From Bacteroidales bacterium (lineage in GTDB: Bacteria > Bacteroidota > Bacteroidia > Bacteroidales > UBA932), in contig JAFUDQ010000022.1 of the NCBI GenBank assembly GCA_017459075.1, positions 1-64,000 of the forward strand: a DNA stretch of 64,000 nt, given 5' to 3'. A program made the translations under genes and the position numbers. Below the pieces are notes generated by a model, which was given only the letters and a program-made list of their open reading frames with translations, made no database searches and was not told the origin of the DNA. Below are positions 42,039 through 50,647 of this stretch, piece by piece (within the stretch, counting starts at the first letter, position 1; each line of letters begins with the position of its first letter).

Positions 42039-45000
42039 ATGAAAAAAGCTATTAAACTCCTGTTGGCAGGTGCTGTAACAGCCCTGTTTGCAGTTGGTTG
42101 TAACAAGGAGTACGATGACTCCGAGATCAACCAAAAGATTAGCGGCTTGGATTCGCGCGTGACAGCGTTGGAAGAAGCCGTTAAGACTCTTAACAACACT
42201 ACTATTCCTGGTTTGCAGAACCTTATCTCTGCATTACAGAATCAGGTAACTATCAGCTCTGTAACTGAAACTTCCGATGGTTACGTTATCAAGTTCTCCG
42301 ATGGTAAAACCGCAACCCTTACCAATGGTAAGGATGGCAAGAACGGAGAGAATGGTAAAGACGGCCAGAACGGCAAGGACGGTGAAAACGGGAAAGATGG
42401 TAAAGATGGCCAGAATGGCAAGGATGGAAAAGACGGTCAGAATGGCCAGGATGGTGCCACTCCGGTCATTGGTGTCAAGTTAGTAGACGGTGTCTATTGC
42501 TGGACAGTAAATGGCGAACTCCTTCTTGATGAGAACAATCAGCCTATCCCCGTAACCGGCAAGGATGGCAAAGATGGAAAAGACGGCCAGGATGGCAAGG
42601 ACGGTGAAAACGGAAAAGATGGCAAAGATGGTCAGGATGGAAAGGATGGCCAGGACGGTAAGGACGCCGTGACTCCTCAGTTCCGCTTCAACGAGGGCGT
42701 GATGGAGTACTCAGTAGACAACGGTACTACCTGGAAACCTGTTCCTTCTACTGGTACGGCAACTCCAGCAATCACCATTGCAGAGACTGAGACAGAGGTA
42801 ACCTTCACCCTTGCCGACGGCAGCAGTTTTGTGATTCCGAAGGAACTTGACTTCAGCATTGTTTTTGAGCTTCCTGAAAAGAATATAATTCTTGCAAATG
42901 ATACGGTTGAAATCCCTTACTCACTCACTGGCGTAAGCACAAATGATGAGGTTTCAGTGGATATCCTTAACATCATTCCTAATTATTCGGCATTTGCGCA
43001 GTCTAAAGTAATACCCGCGGACAATAAATCCGGTATTGTATCACTCACATCAACCGACTGGAGTGACGATGTAGAATACAAGATTTTTGTATATGCTGCA
43101 AATGGCAGGGGTAAGACCGACATCAAGGCAATCGTTATGACAACCAAGAGCTTTGATGCTGTTTTGGATGTTGAGACTGCACCTGCTGAGGGTGGCTCGT
43201 TTGATTTTGATATTGTCTCCAATGACGAGTTCTACACTACAGTTTCTGCAGATTGGCTTAGTGTAATTGATACTAAGGCTAATTATGAGCTTCATGGAAC
43301 CCTTAAGGCAGAGCCTAATGAAACCGGAGAATTCAGATATGCTTACGTTTATGTCCGCAGGACCAGTGATAATTACATAATTAAACGCTTTATCGTACGT
43401 CAGGATCCTGCAGGTGACGTTACCACTACTTTGTCTACGTTCTTTAACAGTACCCGGGTTCCGAGTGATACGAAGGTGACACTCAACCGTCTTACTGTTA
43501 TTGCCGCAGGAAAGAAGATGGCAGTCGTTACTGATGGTATAAATTTGAATTCTATTTATTCTTATTTGGTCGTTAATAATCTGACACAGCAAGTTGAAGT
43601 TGGAAAAGTATATAATCTTGTTGGAACAAAAAAATACAACGATGAAAAGTATATGTATGAATTGGATGAAGCGACTCCGACGGAAGTAACTGACGCAGAG
43701 CCTGTTGAGTTTAAATTCAATTCCGGACGATTCAATTATAATTGCCGTATTAATAGGAGTGCAAGCGTAATCTATGGTGAGATTGAAAAGGTTGGTGACA
43801 ATCTGGTATTGAAGAACCTCTTCTACGATAACTGTGATATAATTATCGAGGACTCAAAGGATGACCTTAATAACCTGGTTGGCAAAACTGTCTTTATGAA
43901 GGTAATGGTTATGGATTTATATAAGGATAAAGAAACCCCTGGCCTCATACATTTAGGTGTCATTCCTACGGAAGTGAATGTCATAGAGTATAAGGAGGCA
44001 ACAAATCTTGTTTATGAAAATGACAAGTACTTTGAGGCTTCCGTAACTTCTAAGGAGGGAACATATTTCTCATTCCTGAATTTCGATATCGACGAAGACA
44101 ATCCTGAACCGGATTTGGATGCCATGAAGGCATTGTACAAAGACGCAGTAATCAATATGTTTACTCGTCTTAACAATGAAACAGATGTTGAGACCGCTGT
44201 GTCTTATTCTCAGATAACCGGATCCGTTAGTGATAATCTTCTCGATCATGCAGTAGGTGCTAAGCGCGGCCTTATTGCCGTAGCATTTGACAAGAACGGC
44301 CCTACCGGTGAGTACATTGTTAAGACCTATGCCCGCGAACCAGTTCCTTATGAGAATTATCTTGGTTATTGGCAGACCAACAATGGTGTTTTGAAACTTG
44401 AACAGGATGAAGCGAACAGGACATATAAAGTTCGTGGCTTATTCTGGGATTGGAATGCCGAACTTACTTTCAAGTATGACAAGGAAGAAGGTATAGTCCT
44501 TATCCCCAGTCAGGATATGTATTCCGCTGAGGAAAGGGAAGATGGCTATCATGTAAGAGTACTTGACAATATGAATGGTTTTTTCATTCAAAACAGGGGT
44601 GTCGATATTGATGCTCCCAAGTATTCAGATGTTGGACAAAATATCGGAAGTGTTCAGTTGGTAAATAGTGACAGTTTCAGGTTCACTCCACTTAATGTTC
44701 CGGAGGAATATGGAAGATATTCGTATTTAACCCTCAATGATTACAATATTACAACTGGTGAATTCTCTAATGTAAGTAATCTTTATAGGGTAGGTAATAA
44801 TTGCTATCGTACTGATCCTTCCGAGGCATATCTTGCTTGGGGTGGTAACTGGAAACTTGGTGAAAGCGTGATTACCATTACTCCTGTTGAGAACAGCTCT
44901 ACAGAGTACACAATCACTGGAATGCATCCTAATCTGGATATAACTTTATATGCCAACTTTGACATGTCTACCGGGAATGTAGATATCTACGGCTACCAGG

Positions 45001-45335
45001 ATACTGGAAAGGAATATACCAAGGATGGTCACAAGTATCATTATTATCTTGTTGGTAAACCCAACGCTGAAGATGTAGAATGGATTACAGGTGACAAACT
45101 TGTATCCTTCGTAAAGAATGAGGATGGTACTATCACAGTTAAAGCCGGTGTTTGCTCTTATGACAACGAAACACTGTATGGTAAGTTCGGTCTTGTTGGT
45201 AACTTCGCTGACATTTGGGATTGGAACGGTAAAGACGCAGTTGTATTTGACCTGCCTAATACACTTGTCAAAGCTGATTCTCCTGTTGAATCATCTCGTA
45301 GGTCTTTGAAGAAAGTCTCTCTTATAAAAGACTAG
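42039..45335 (+). CDS. DUF4988 lipoprotein with collagen-like tracts and BACON-like domain
   Basis: A 1098-aa predicted surface lipoprotein. Signal peptide with lipobox FAVGC (Cys21), DUF4988 coiled coil about 25-70 ending TIPGLQNLISALQNQV, collagen-like GXY tracts of the GKDG type at 97-139 and 174-209 separated by a TPVIGVK...WTVNGE module, then beta domains, including a BACON-like one around 375-465, and a long C-terminal region with no recognised family. Same front architecture as the truncated gene at 1-3765, but no peptidase. Function unknown; probably an adhesin or glycan-binding stalk. It sits directly behind the predicted invertible promoter and is closed by the hairpin at 45362-45398. 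Confidence 0.85.
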   Translation: MKKAIKLLLAGAVTALFAVGCNKEYDDSEINQKISGLDSRVTALEEAVKTLNNTTIPGLQNLISALQNQVTISSVTETSDGYVIKFSDGKTATLTNGKDGKNGENGKDGQNGKDGENGKDGKDGQNGKDGKDGQNGQDGATPVIGVKLVDGVYCWTVNGELLLDENNQPIPVTGKDGKDGKDGQDGKDGENGKDGKDGQDGKDGQDGKDAVTPQFRFNEGVMEYSVDNGTTWKPVPSTGTATPAITIAETETEVTFTLADGSSFVIPKELDFSIVFELPEKNIILANDTVEIPYSLTGVSTNDEVSVDILNIIPNYSAFAQSKVIPADNKSGIVSLTSTDWSDDVEYKIFVYAANGRGKTDIKAIVMTTKSFDAVLDVETAPAEGGSFDFDIVSNDEFYTTVSADWLSVIDTKANYELHGTLKAEPNETGEFRYAYVYVRRTSDNYIIKRFIVRQDPAGDVTTTLSTFFNSTRVPSDTKVTLNRLTVIAAGKKMAVVTDGINLNSIYSYLVVNNLTQQVEVGKVYNLVGTKKYNDEKYMYELDEATPTEVTDAEPVEFKFNSGRFNYNCRINRSASVIYGEIEKVGDNLVLKNLFYDNCDIIIEDSKDDLNNLVGKTVFMKVMVMDLYKDKETPGLIHLGVIPTEVNVIEYKEATNLVYENDKYFEASVTSKEGTYFSFLNFDIDEDNPEPDLDAMKALYKDAVINMFTRLNNETDVETAVSYSQITGSVSDNLLDHAVGAKRGLIAVAFDKNGPTGEYIVKTYAREPVPYENYLGYWQTNNGVLKLEQDEANRTYKVRGLFWDWNAELTFKYDKEEGIVLIPSQDMYSAEEREDGYHVRVLDNMNGFFIQNRGVDIDAPKYSDVGQNIGSVQLVNSDSFRFTPLNVPEEYGRYSYLTLNDYNITTGEFSNVSNLYRVGNNCYRTDPSEAYLAWGGNWKLGESVITITPVENSSTEYTITGMHPNLDITLYANFDMSTGNVDIYGYQDTGKEYTKDGHKYHYYLVGKPNAEDVEWITGDKLVSFVKNEDGTITVKAGVCSYDNETLYGKFGLVGNFADIWDWNGKDAVVFDLPNTLVKADSPVESSRRSLKKVSLIKD

Positions 45336-45361
45336 GCTACGGTTTACATTTATCTCTCTTA

Positions 45362-45398
45362 GGCGGTTGGCTCTATTTCGGGGCCAACCGCCTTTTTT
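45362..45398 (+). terminator. Intrinsic terminator of the collagen-like lipoprotein gene
   Basis: GGCGGTTGGC at 45362-45371 pairs perfectly with GCCAACCGCC at 45383-45392 around an 11-nt loop and is followed by six T residues. Confidence 0.92.
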
Positions 45399-45412
45399 AT
45401 TGGACTGTATAA

Positions 45413-45763
45413 AAAACTGAAAAAGTTATCAAATTATCACACCTGAGTGCATTGATTCATGGTGTAAGGAACGTTACACCCGAAGTTGCCAGTAAGTTGG
45501 AGGCCGGGCTTGGAATATCAGCAGAAAACTGGCTGAATATGCAAAACTCTTTCAATCTGAATAAATACAAACAGGCACCTTTTTCAGAAACAGAGGGCTA
45601 CAATGCCCGATATTTAGAGGAAGATGACTATCAGGTGGCATCCTGCCTTTCTTCTCCAGATACTCCTTATGGTGGAAAGCGGTACAGTGTCTTTATTCCA
45701 GCTAAAGACGATGCCATATTTTGTACTATAGCAGAAAGAATGGGCTGGGAGTTGAGTGTTTAG
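45413..45763 (+). pseudogene. Remnant of HigA-type antitoxin (N-terminally truncated HTH)
   Basis: The open frame runs from a stop at 45410-45412. The part resembling HigA-type antitoxins reads ALIHGVRNVTPEVASKLEAGLGISAENWLNMQ, the recognition helix and end of an XRE/HigA HTH domain, with the first two helices missing. There is no ATG at the frame's beginning; the first usable codon is a TTG at 45452 (103 aa). The last 65 residues have no recognised domain. Upstream is immediately the terminator of the lipoprotein gene, so the N-terminal part and any toxin gene are absent. Probably a decayed toxin-antitoxin antitoxin. Confidence 0.6.
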
Positions 45764-45782
45764 CGGTGGAGGGGCGGTGCGG

Positions 45783-46475
45783 CTACCACCAGGTGGGGCG
45801 GGAGTAGGTGAAGGCGGAGCGTTCGGCGGCCCAGTCTTGCGAGATGTAGAGGGAGTCTGTGCGGTCTGCATAGACTATGCCTTCAAGGTGGTCGTGCTCG
45901 TGCTGGAAGATTCGGGCGGTATATCCGTGAATGGTGTCGCGGGCAGGGAGTAGGGTGTCGGGGTCAATGTAAGTAACTATGACAGAGGGGCTTCGGGTTA
46001 CTTCACCGCGCATTGGCGGCAGGGAGAGACAGCCTTCCGGGAGGGTTTCTGTAGAGTCTGACATGGTCTCTATGTGTAGGTTCAGGTAACAGCGCCATGG
46101 TTCGCCTTCAAGGTCCAGGCGTTGCAGCCACACAACGCGTTTGTCGATTCCAACTTGCGGGGCGGCGATGCCTACGCCATCCTGCGATGGATGCTTTACT
46201 GTGTACAACATCTTGGCCATCAGCTCTTTAAGCAGGGGAGAGGCTAGCTCTTCCGGCGTCAGGTCTGCGCTTGGCGTGCGAAGAACCGTGCTGTCCTGCG
46301 GAAGTACTGTTACGTACATCAGGGAGTCCGATGCAGTAATGATTCTGGTTTCCTGCCCGGGGAATGGTTCGGTTGATGGCTTATGTTTGATGAGCAGTGT
46401 GGCTAGTCCTGCTATTAGCAGGGCTCCAAGCATAACCCATTGATTTTTAGGTGATTCTATGATGCTGTTTTTCAT
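45783..46475 (-). CDS. def: Peptide deformylase with N-terminal membrane anchor
   Basis: A 230-aa protein with all three deformylase motifs: GVGIAAPQVG (100-109), EGCLS (147-151, metal-ligand Cys149) and HEHDH (192-196). Deformylases remove the formyl group of nascent chains in the cytoplasm and are normally about 165-190 aa with no signal. Here residues 1-60 add a short charged start, one transmembrane helix (about 13-29) and a linker, so the catalytic domain would lie outside the inner membrane or be lipid-tethered. Active-site residues are intact. This may be a second deformylase with a specialised role. It shares its strand with trmO, 15 bp downstream of it. Confidence 0.86.
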   Translation of the reverse strand: MKNSIIESPKNQWVMLGALLIAGLATLLIKHKPSTEPFPGQETRIITASDSLMYVTVLPQDSTVLRTPSADLTPEELASPLLKELMAKMLYTVKHPSQDGVGIAAPQVGIDKRVVWLQRLDLEGEPWRCYLNLHIETMSDSTETLPEGCLSLPPMRGEVTRSPSVIVTYIDPDTLLPARDTIHGYTARIFQHEHDHLEGIVYADRTDSLYISQDWAAERSAFTYSRPTWW

Positions 46476-46490
46476 AATTATTTTGGCTTA

Positions 46491-47555
46491 TTATTCAATT
46501 GAGAGGACTGTCAGGGTGGTACCGGTGACGGTGAAGCGGACGTTCCAGGGGCCGAAGGCTAGGCCGTAGACTTTGGGGTGAGATTTCTCCGCTTCGGCCT
46601 TTCGGCCTTCGGTCGAAATGACAGGAGAGGAAGCGCTTGAGATGACGGGGGAAGGAGTGCGTTGGCATTGCGAAGCGAAAGAGTCCAGGGATTTTGAAGC
46701 GTAAGTTTTCAAAACCTCTGGCTCTGTAGCGGGAGGGGTGGGGGATTTCTCCGCTTCGGTCGAAATGACATCGGAGGAAACGGTCGAAATGACAGAGGTT
46801 GGAACTGGTGAAATGTCAGCGGATGAAGCGGGTGAAATGACGGGGTTGGAACGGTGGTATTGGGGCCTGGGGTCCTGCGCCAGGATTTCTTCCAAAGCCT
46901 GGAGGTGCAAAAAGGCCTCTTTTGCACCTGGAGTGGTGGAAAAATCGTGTTCGAGGTGCAGAACGGGGTGTTTTGCAACCGAGGGGCCGTTCAGGATTTG
47001 CTGGCGGATTTCTTCAGGGATTACAACGGTGAGGGGCTGCCAAGGGGTGGCGTCTACAAAACCTGAAGTGGCTTCCGGATGAGCATCGGCGTAAGTTACA
47101 TAGGGTTTTATGTCGTAGATGGGGGTGCCGTCCATGAGGTCGGCTCCGGAGACGCAGATGACGGGGCCGTCGTTACCGCTGAATTCCAGGGATTCTAATT
47201 TGACTGCGGACAGGCCGATGGGATTGGGGCGGAACGGGGAGCGGGTGGCAAAGACGCCCATGGCGGCGTTGCCGCCAAGGCGAGGGGGCCGCACCGTGGG
47301 GGACCAGGTGCGTGAGGCCCCCTCGCCTCCGGGCACGGCGGAGGCGTGCCCATGGGCGGTGGGTCGGTTGGCGGAGAAGCCCCAGAGGAGCCAGATGTGG
47401 CTGAAGCCTTCCAGACCCCGGAGCGCGTTTGCGTCGCGGTATTCCGGTTCAAAGACTATGCGGCCTTGTAGCGATGGCGCCAGGCCGCTTTGCCTTGGTA
47501 CTCCGAATTTTTCTTTCATCGGAGAGTGATATGTTGCAATCTTTACAATTTCCAT
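46491..47555 (-). CDS. trmO: tRNA (N6-threonylcarbamoyladenosine37-N6)-methyltransferase with repeat-derived insert
   Basis: A 354-aa member of the TsaA/TrmO family, which N6-methylates t6A37 of some tRNAs. Family markers: WSPTVRPPRLGGN, GVFATRSPFRPNPIGLS, GADLMDGTPIYDIKPYVTYADA, and the C-terminal DPRPQYHR followed, after an insertion, by KVYGLAFGPWNVRF. TrmO proteins are normally about 230-240 aa with those two segments nearly adjacent. Here about 88 residues (roughly 235-322) read through several dispersed repeats in the VISTEAEKS frame. The frame is intact and the flanking conserved residues are unchanged, so the protein is probably made. Confidence 0.88.
   Translation of the reverse strand: MEIVKIATYHSPMKEKFGVPRQSGLAPSLQGRIVFEPEYRDANALRGLEGFSHIWLLWGFSANRPTAHGHASAVPGGEGASRTWSPTVRPPRLGGNAAMGVFATRSPFRPNPIGLSAVKLESLEFSGNDGPVICVSGADLMDGTPIYDIKPYVTYADAHPEATSGFVDATPWQPLTVVIPEEIRQQILNGPSVAKHPVLHLEHDFSTTPGAKEAFLHLQALEEILAQDPRPQYHRSNPVISPASSADISPVPTSVISTVSSDVISTEAEKSPTPPATEPEVLKTYASKSLDSFASQCQRTPSPVISSASSPVISTEGRKAEAEKSHPKVYGLAFGPWNVRFTVTGTTLTVLSIE
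46580..46850. repeat. Dispersed palindromic elements inside trmO
   Basis: Two full GATTTCTCCGCTTCGGTCGAAATGACA-type copies (about 46585-46622 and 46743-46770), the first interrupted by a CCTTTCGG duplication, with several degenerate GAAATGACR tails around 46780-46850. They lie in frame within the coding sequence. Confidence 0.8.
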
Positions 47556-47602
47556 TCTTTTGGATACTTTTTACAAAAATAGTAATTTTGATTGAAATGA
47601 TG

Positions 47603-47786
47603 GAGATTTCTCCGCTTCGGTCGAAATGACAGTAGGAAGGAGATTTCTCCGCTTCGGTCGAAATGACAGTAGGAAGGAGATTTCTCCGCTTCGGTCGAAA
47701 TGACAGCAGGAAGGAGATTTCTCCGCTTCGGTCGAAATGACAGTAGGAAGGAGATTTCTCCGCTTCGGTCGAAATGACAGCAGGAA
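47603..47786. repeat. 37-bp tandem array of the dispersed element, five units
   Basis: Five near-identical 37-bp units beginning GAGATTTCTCCGCTTCGG at 47603, 47640, 47677, 47714 and 47751; only single-base T/C differences in the tail. No spacers, so not a CRISPR array. Lies between trmO and the tRNA promoter. Several open frames of 80-136 codons on the minus strand are only translations of this repeat. Confidence 0.9.
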
Positions 47787-47790
47787 AGGA

Positions 47791-47810
47791 TTCCCGGTCG
47801 TGTCCGGGAA
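47791..47810. repeat. ATTCCCGG-type hairpin element
   Basis: TTCCCGG (47791-47797) pairs with CCGGGAA (47804-47810) around 6 nt. The same element occurs in inverted orientation at about 41083-41106 after the symporter gene, so it is a second dispersed family. Confidence 0.75.
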
Positions 47811-47864
47811 TGACGGGAGGGACATGGAACAGGAGATGGGTAAAACGAAAAAAAATCAAAAAAA

Positions 47865-47895
47865 TTTGAAAATTTCAGCAAATAGCGTACTTTTG
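47865..47895 (+). promoter_or_regulatory. Promoter of the tRNA-Val gene
   Basis: TTTG at 47865-47868, 19 nt, then TACTTTTG at 47888-47895; 13 nt before the tRNA 5' end. A near-perfect Bacteroidota promoter. Confidence 0.8.
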
Positions 47896-47908
47896 CAAAC
47901 TTAAAGAC

Positions 47909-47983
47909 AGGGGTGTAGCTCAGTCGGTTCAGAGCGCTTCAGTCACATTGAAGAGGTCATCGGTTCGAGCCCGATCATCCCTA
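47909..47983 (+). tRNA. tRNA-Val (anticodon CAC)
   Basis: A complete cloverleaf: acceptor AGGGGTG with CATCCCT, D stem GCTC/GAGC, anticodon stem CTTCA/TGAAG with loop GTCACAT giving anticodon CAC, five-base variable loop, T arm ATCGG-TTCGAGC-CCGAT and discriminator A. The 3' CCA is not encoded. Position 32 is G, which is uncommon. Confidence 0.87.
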
Positions 47984-48049
47984 CAAATCAGCCCGATGCA
48001 CAAGCTGGTAGGCTGTCAAGTACAACAAACTTATTTTTTATGTGTAAAA

Positions 48050-49087
48050 ATGAAGAAAATATTGGTTGTTTGCGCAGCTCTATTGACGCTGCCCTGCTTG
48101 CTTGTGCACGCACAAGAGGCTGACGATACTGAAAACGGTATTGTACTCAACGTAATCCCCAGACTGGAGTATAACAACTATATCTCCACGGCAAAAGGCG
48201 GAGAGAACGACTCCAACTTCGGAAACTCCGCACTCTACACCCTCTTTGAGGGCAACATCACCGACAACCTTTCCTTCAGCCTCTGCAACCACTGGCTGTC
48301 AAGAGAGCCCAAGTATCTGTATAAGAACACTTTACATTCAGACGACGTCAACTGGATGGACTGGGGCTACCTCACCTATACTATTGGCAACTGGGAAATC
48401 TCCGCAGGAAAACAGGTAGTAACCCTTGGCGGTTTTGAGTTTGATGACAACGATTACGATGTACACGCAGAACTCAACTCCAACCTCTGGAACATCCTCC
48501 CCGTATACGAATGGGGCGGAAAAGTTAGCTATAACGCTACGGAAAACAATACCTTCAGCCTTCAGATGACAACCTCTCCCTACGGACACCGTCCCATCAA
48601 GAGCGGCCTCTACAATTATTCAGGAGAGTGGCGTTCAACTTTCGGCAACGTAGAGTCAATCCTCAGCTTCACCATGCTTCAGACAATGAAACTTGGCGAT
48701 GGCAACAAATTCTTTGACTGCTTCAACAAAGTCGTAACCCTTGGTCTTCAGGCCGATGTAGAGCCTGTAGTCCTGAGACTTGACATGTTCAACAAGGTAG
48801 GACTGGACGACGATTTGCTCATGGTCAAAGGCCTTACCGTTCTTCCCTCTGTACTTTGGCCCGTTAATGAAAAGGTAGAACTCCTTTGCAAAGCCGGCTT
48901 CGAGCACATGAATACCGAAATCGACGGCATCAAGCAGAATTCGGTAAACGTAGGCGCAGCCCTTCACTGGACACCTTTGAAAGACAAAGCCCTCCGCTTC
49001 CACCTTACTGCAGCTTACAACTCCGGACTTGAGGTAGTACCCATCTCCGCAGGTGTACTCTACAACTTCAGCATAAAGGTCAAGTAG
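48050..49087 (+). CDS. Outer-membrane porin-like beta-barrel, first gene of the polyamine operon
   Basis: A 345-aa protein. Signal peptide about 1-20 (VHA/QE). The rest is alternating beta strands with aromatic ends (LEYNNYIS, WMDWGYLTYTIGNWEISAGKQVV, LHWTPLKD) closing with VLYNFSIKVK, consistent with a monomeric 14-16 strand barrel of the porin O/P type. Start ATG 48050; the frame is open back into the tRNA gene, which is not coding. It lies 15 bp upstream of potA, so it may be the outer-membrane entry route for polyamines. That role is an inference from position. Confidence 0.8.
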   Translation: MKKILVVCAALLTLPCLLVHAQEADDTENGIVLNVIPRLEYNNYISTAKGGENDSNFGNSALYTLFEGNITDNLSFSLCNHWLSREPKYLYKNTLHSDDVNWMDWGYLTYTIGNWEISAGKQVVTLGGFEFDDNDYDVHAELNSNLWNILPVYEWGGKVSYNATENNTFSLQMTTSPYGHRPIKSGLYNYSGEWRSTFGNVESILSFTMLQTMKLGDGNKFFDCFNKVVTLGLQADVEPVVLRLDMFNKVGLDDDLLMVKGLTVLPSVLWPVNEKVELLCKAGFEHMNTEIDGIKQNSVNVGAALHWTPLKDKALRFHLTAAYNSGLEVVPISAGVLYNFSIKVK

Positions 49088-49102
49088 TCATCGGCAAGGG
49101 AA

Positions 49103-50647
49103 ATGACAGATAAAATAATCGACATCAAGCACCTCAGCAAGTCCTTCAGTGGAAAGCAGGTGCTTTCAGACATTAATCTTTATATCAGAAAAGGAGAGTT
49201 CGTAACCCTCCTTGGCCCCTCCGGATGCGGCAAGACAACCCTGCTGCGAATGATAGCTGGTTTCCTGCAGCCGGACGAAGGCTCAATCCTCATGGAAGGC
49301 CGTGAACTTACCGGTATTCCTCCTCATCAGCGCCCTCTGAACACTGTTTTTCAGAAGTACGCCCTCTTCCCGCACCTTGATGTCTACGACAACGTTGCCT
49401 TCGGCCTCAAGCTGAAAAAGACTCCCAAGGACGAGATTGACAAGCGCGTCCGCAAGGTACTGAAACTCGTAGCCATGAGTGACTACGAAGACCGTGACGT
49501 TGAGACACTTTCCGGCGGCCAGCAGCAGCGCATCGCCATAGCCCGTGCTATTGTAAACCAGCCTAAGGTTCTCCTTCTGGACGAGCCTCTTGCAGCCCTT
49601 GACTTCAAGATGCGCAAGGACATGCAGATAGAGCTCAAGGAGATGCACCGCAAGCTTGGAATCACCTTCGTGTACGTAACCCATGACCAGGAAGAGGCCC
49701 TTACCCTTTCTGATACCATCGTGGTTATGAACGAGGGCAAAATCCAGCAGATTGGTACTCCCATTGACATCTACAATGAGCCTGTAAACTGCTTCGTGGC
49801 AGACTTCATTGGAGAGAGTAACATCCTGAAAGGTACGATGTTACGTGATCGCCGCGTGTCCTTTATCAAGCACGGTTTTGACTGCGTGGACGAGGGCTTC
49901 GGAGAGAATGTCCCGGTGGATGTCGTAGTTCGTCCGGAGGATATTTATTTCACGACCGACCCTGCAAAGTGCCAGTTCAAGGCCACTGTCAAGTCCTGCA
50001 CTTTCAAAGGCGTTCATTATGAGATGTTCGTTGATACCGATGCCGGCTACGAGCTGATGATTCAGGATTATGACCCTTACGAGGTTGGGACCGAGGTCAT
50101 GCTTTACATTGATCCGGACGATATCCAGGTTATGAAGATGGAGCGTCTTTGCAATACCCTGGAGGGTACCTGGAACGGGGAGTCGATAGACTTCGACAGC
50201 CCGGAGTTCAGCCTTCCGGTGGAAGGAGATTTCTCCGCTTCGGTCGAAATGACAACAAACTCGGTCGAAAAGACAACAAAGTCGGTCGAAATGACAACAA
50301 AGTCGGACGAAAAGACAACAAAGTCGGACGAAAAGACTGACCCTGTCATGTCGAGCGAAGTCGAGACATCTCATAAATTGTCAGACTTGGCCAAGGGCAC
50401 GAAGGTGAAGGTGGAGATTCCGTTCGGAAGCATAGACCTCCTGGACGATATCGACGCCGGCCTCATATCCGGCGAAGTCCACTTCATCCTTTACAAAGGC
50501 GACCATTATCACCTTACCATCAAGACCGATGACGGCGGCTTCCTGTGGGTAGACACCCAGGACATCTGGGACAAAGGAGACCTCGTCGGCATCGGCATAA
50601 AGAACAAGGATATAAAGATAAGTTTGCAAGATGAGAAAGCGGAGTAA
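49103..50647 (+). CDS. potA: Spermidine/putrescine ABC transporter ATPase, with repeat-derived insert
   Basis: A 514-aa ABC ATPase. Walker [10 protein letters not shown], signature LSGGQQQR, Walker [13 protein letters not shown] and H-loop YVTHDQEEA, followed by C-terminal TOBE domains. PotA proteins are usually 370-460 aa. Here residues about 375-426 (50224-50376) read through a dispersed element: FSASVEM then TTKSVEM-like heptapeptides at a 21-bp period, five units, ending in an inverted copy read as VMSSEVETS. The insert lies between the two TOBE-type segments and preserves the frame. It overlaps potB by 17 bp. Confidence 0.92.
   Translation: MTDKIIDIKHLSKSFSGKQVLSDINLYIRKGEFVTLLGPSGCGKTTLLRMIAGFLQPDEGSILMEGRELTGIPPHQRPLNTVFQKYALFPHLDVYDNVAFGLKLKKTPKDEIDKRVRKVLKLVAMSDYEDRDVETLSGGQQQRIAIARAIVNQPKVLLLDEPLAALDFKMRKDMQIELKEMHRKLGITFVYVTHDQEEALTLSDTIVVMNEGKIQQIGTPIDIYNEPVNCFVADFIGESNILKGTMLRDRRVSFIKHGFDCVDEGFGENVPVDVVVRPEDIYFTTDPAKCQFKATVKSCTFKGVHYEMFVDTDAGYELMIQDYDPYEVGTEVMLYIDPDDIQVMKMERLCNTLEGTWNGESIDFDSPEFSLPVEGDFSASVEMTTNSVEKTTKSVEMTTKSDEKTTKSDEKTDPVMSSEVETSHKLSDLAKGTKVKVEIPFGSIDLLDDIDAGLISGEVHFILYKGDHYHLTIKTDDGGFLWVDTQDIWDKGDLVGIGIKNKDIKISLQDEKAE
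50224..50376. repeat. Dispersed element with 21-bp tandem units inside potA
   Basis: GATTTCTCCGCTTCGGTCGAAATGACA followed by cores at 50241, 50262, 50283, 50304 and 50325, exactly 21 bp apart, then an inverted TGTCATGTCGAGCGAAGTCGAGACATCTC copy. Seven codons per unit keep the frame. Confidence 0.9.

Noticed and set aside
47603-47786. Possible CRISPR array (regular 37-bp units)
   Set aside because: Units are contiguous with no unique spacers, there are no cas genes, and the unit belongs to a dispersed family also found singly and inside genes.
47449-47881. Open frames of 80-136 codons on the minus strand across the repeat array
   Set aside because: They are translations of the 37-bp repeat in its three frames ([28 protein letters not shown] types), without start context or homology beyond the repeat.
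47948-48049. Longer N terminus for the porin-like gene, beginning in the tRNA
   Set aside because: The tRNA is well supported, and the start at 48050 gives a clean signal peptide.
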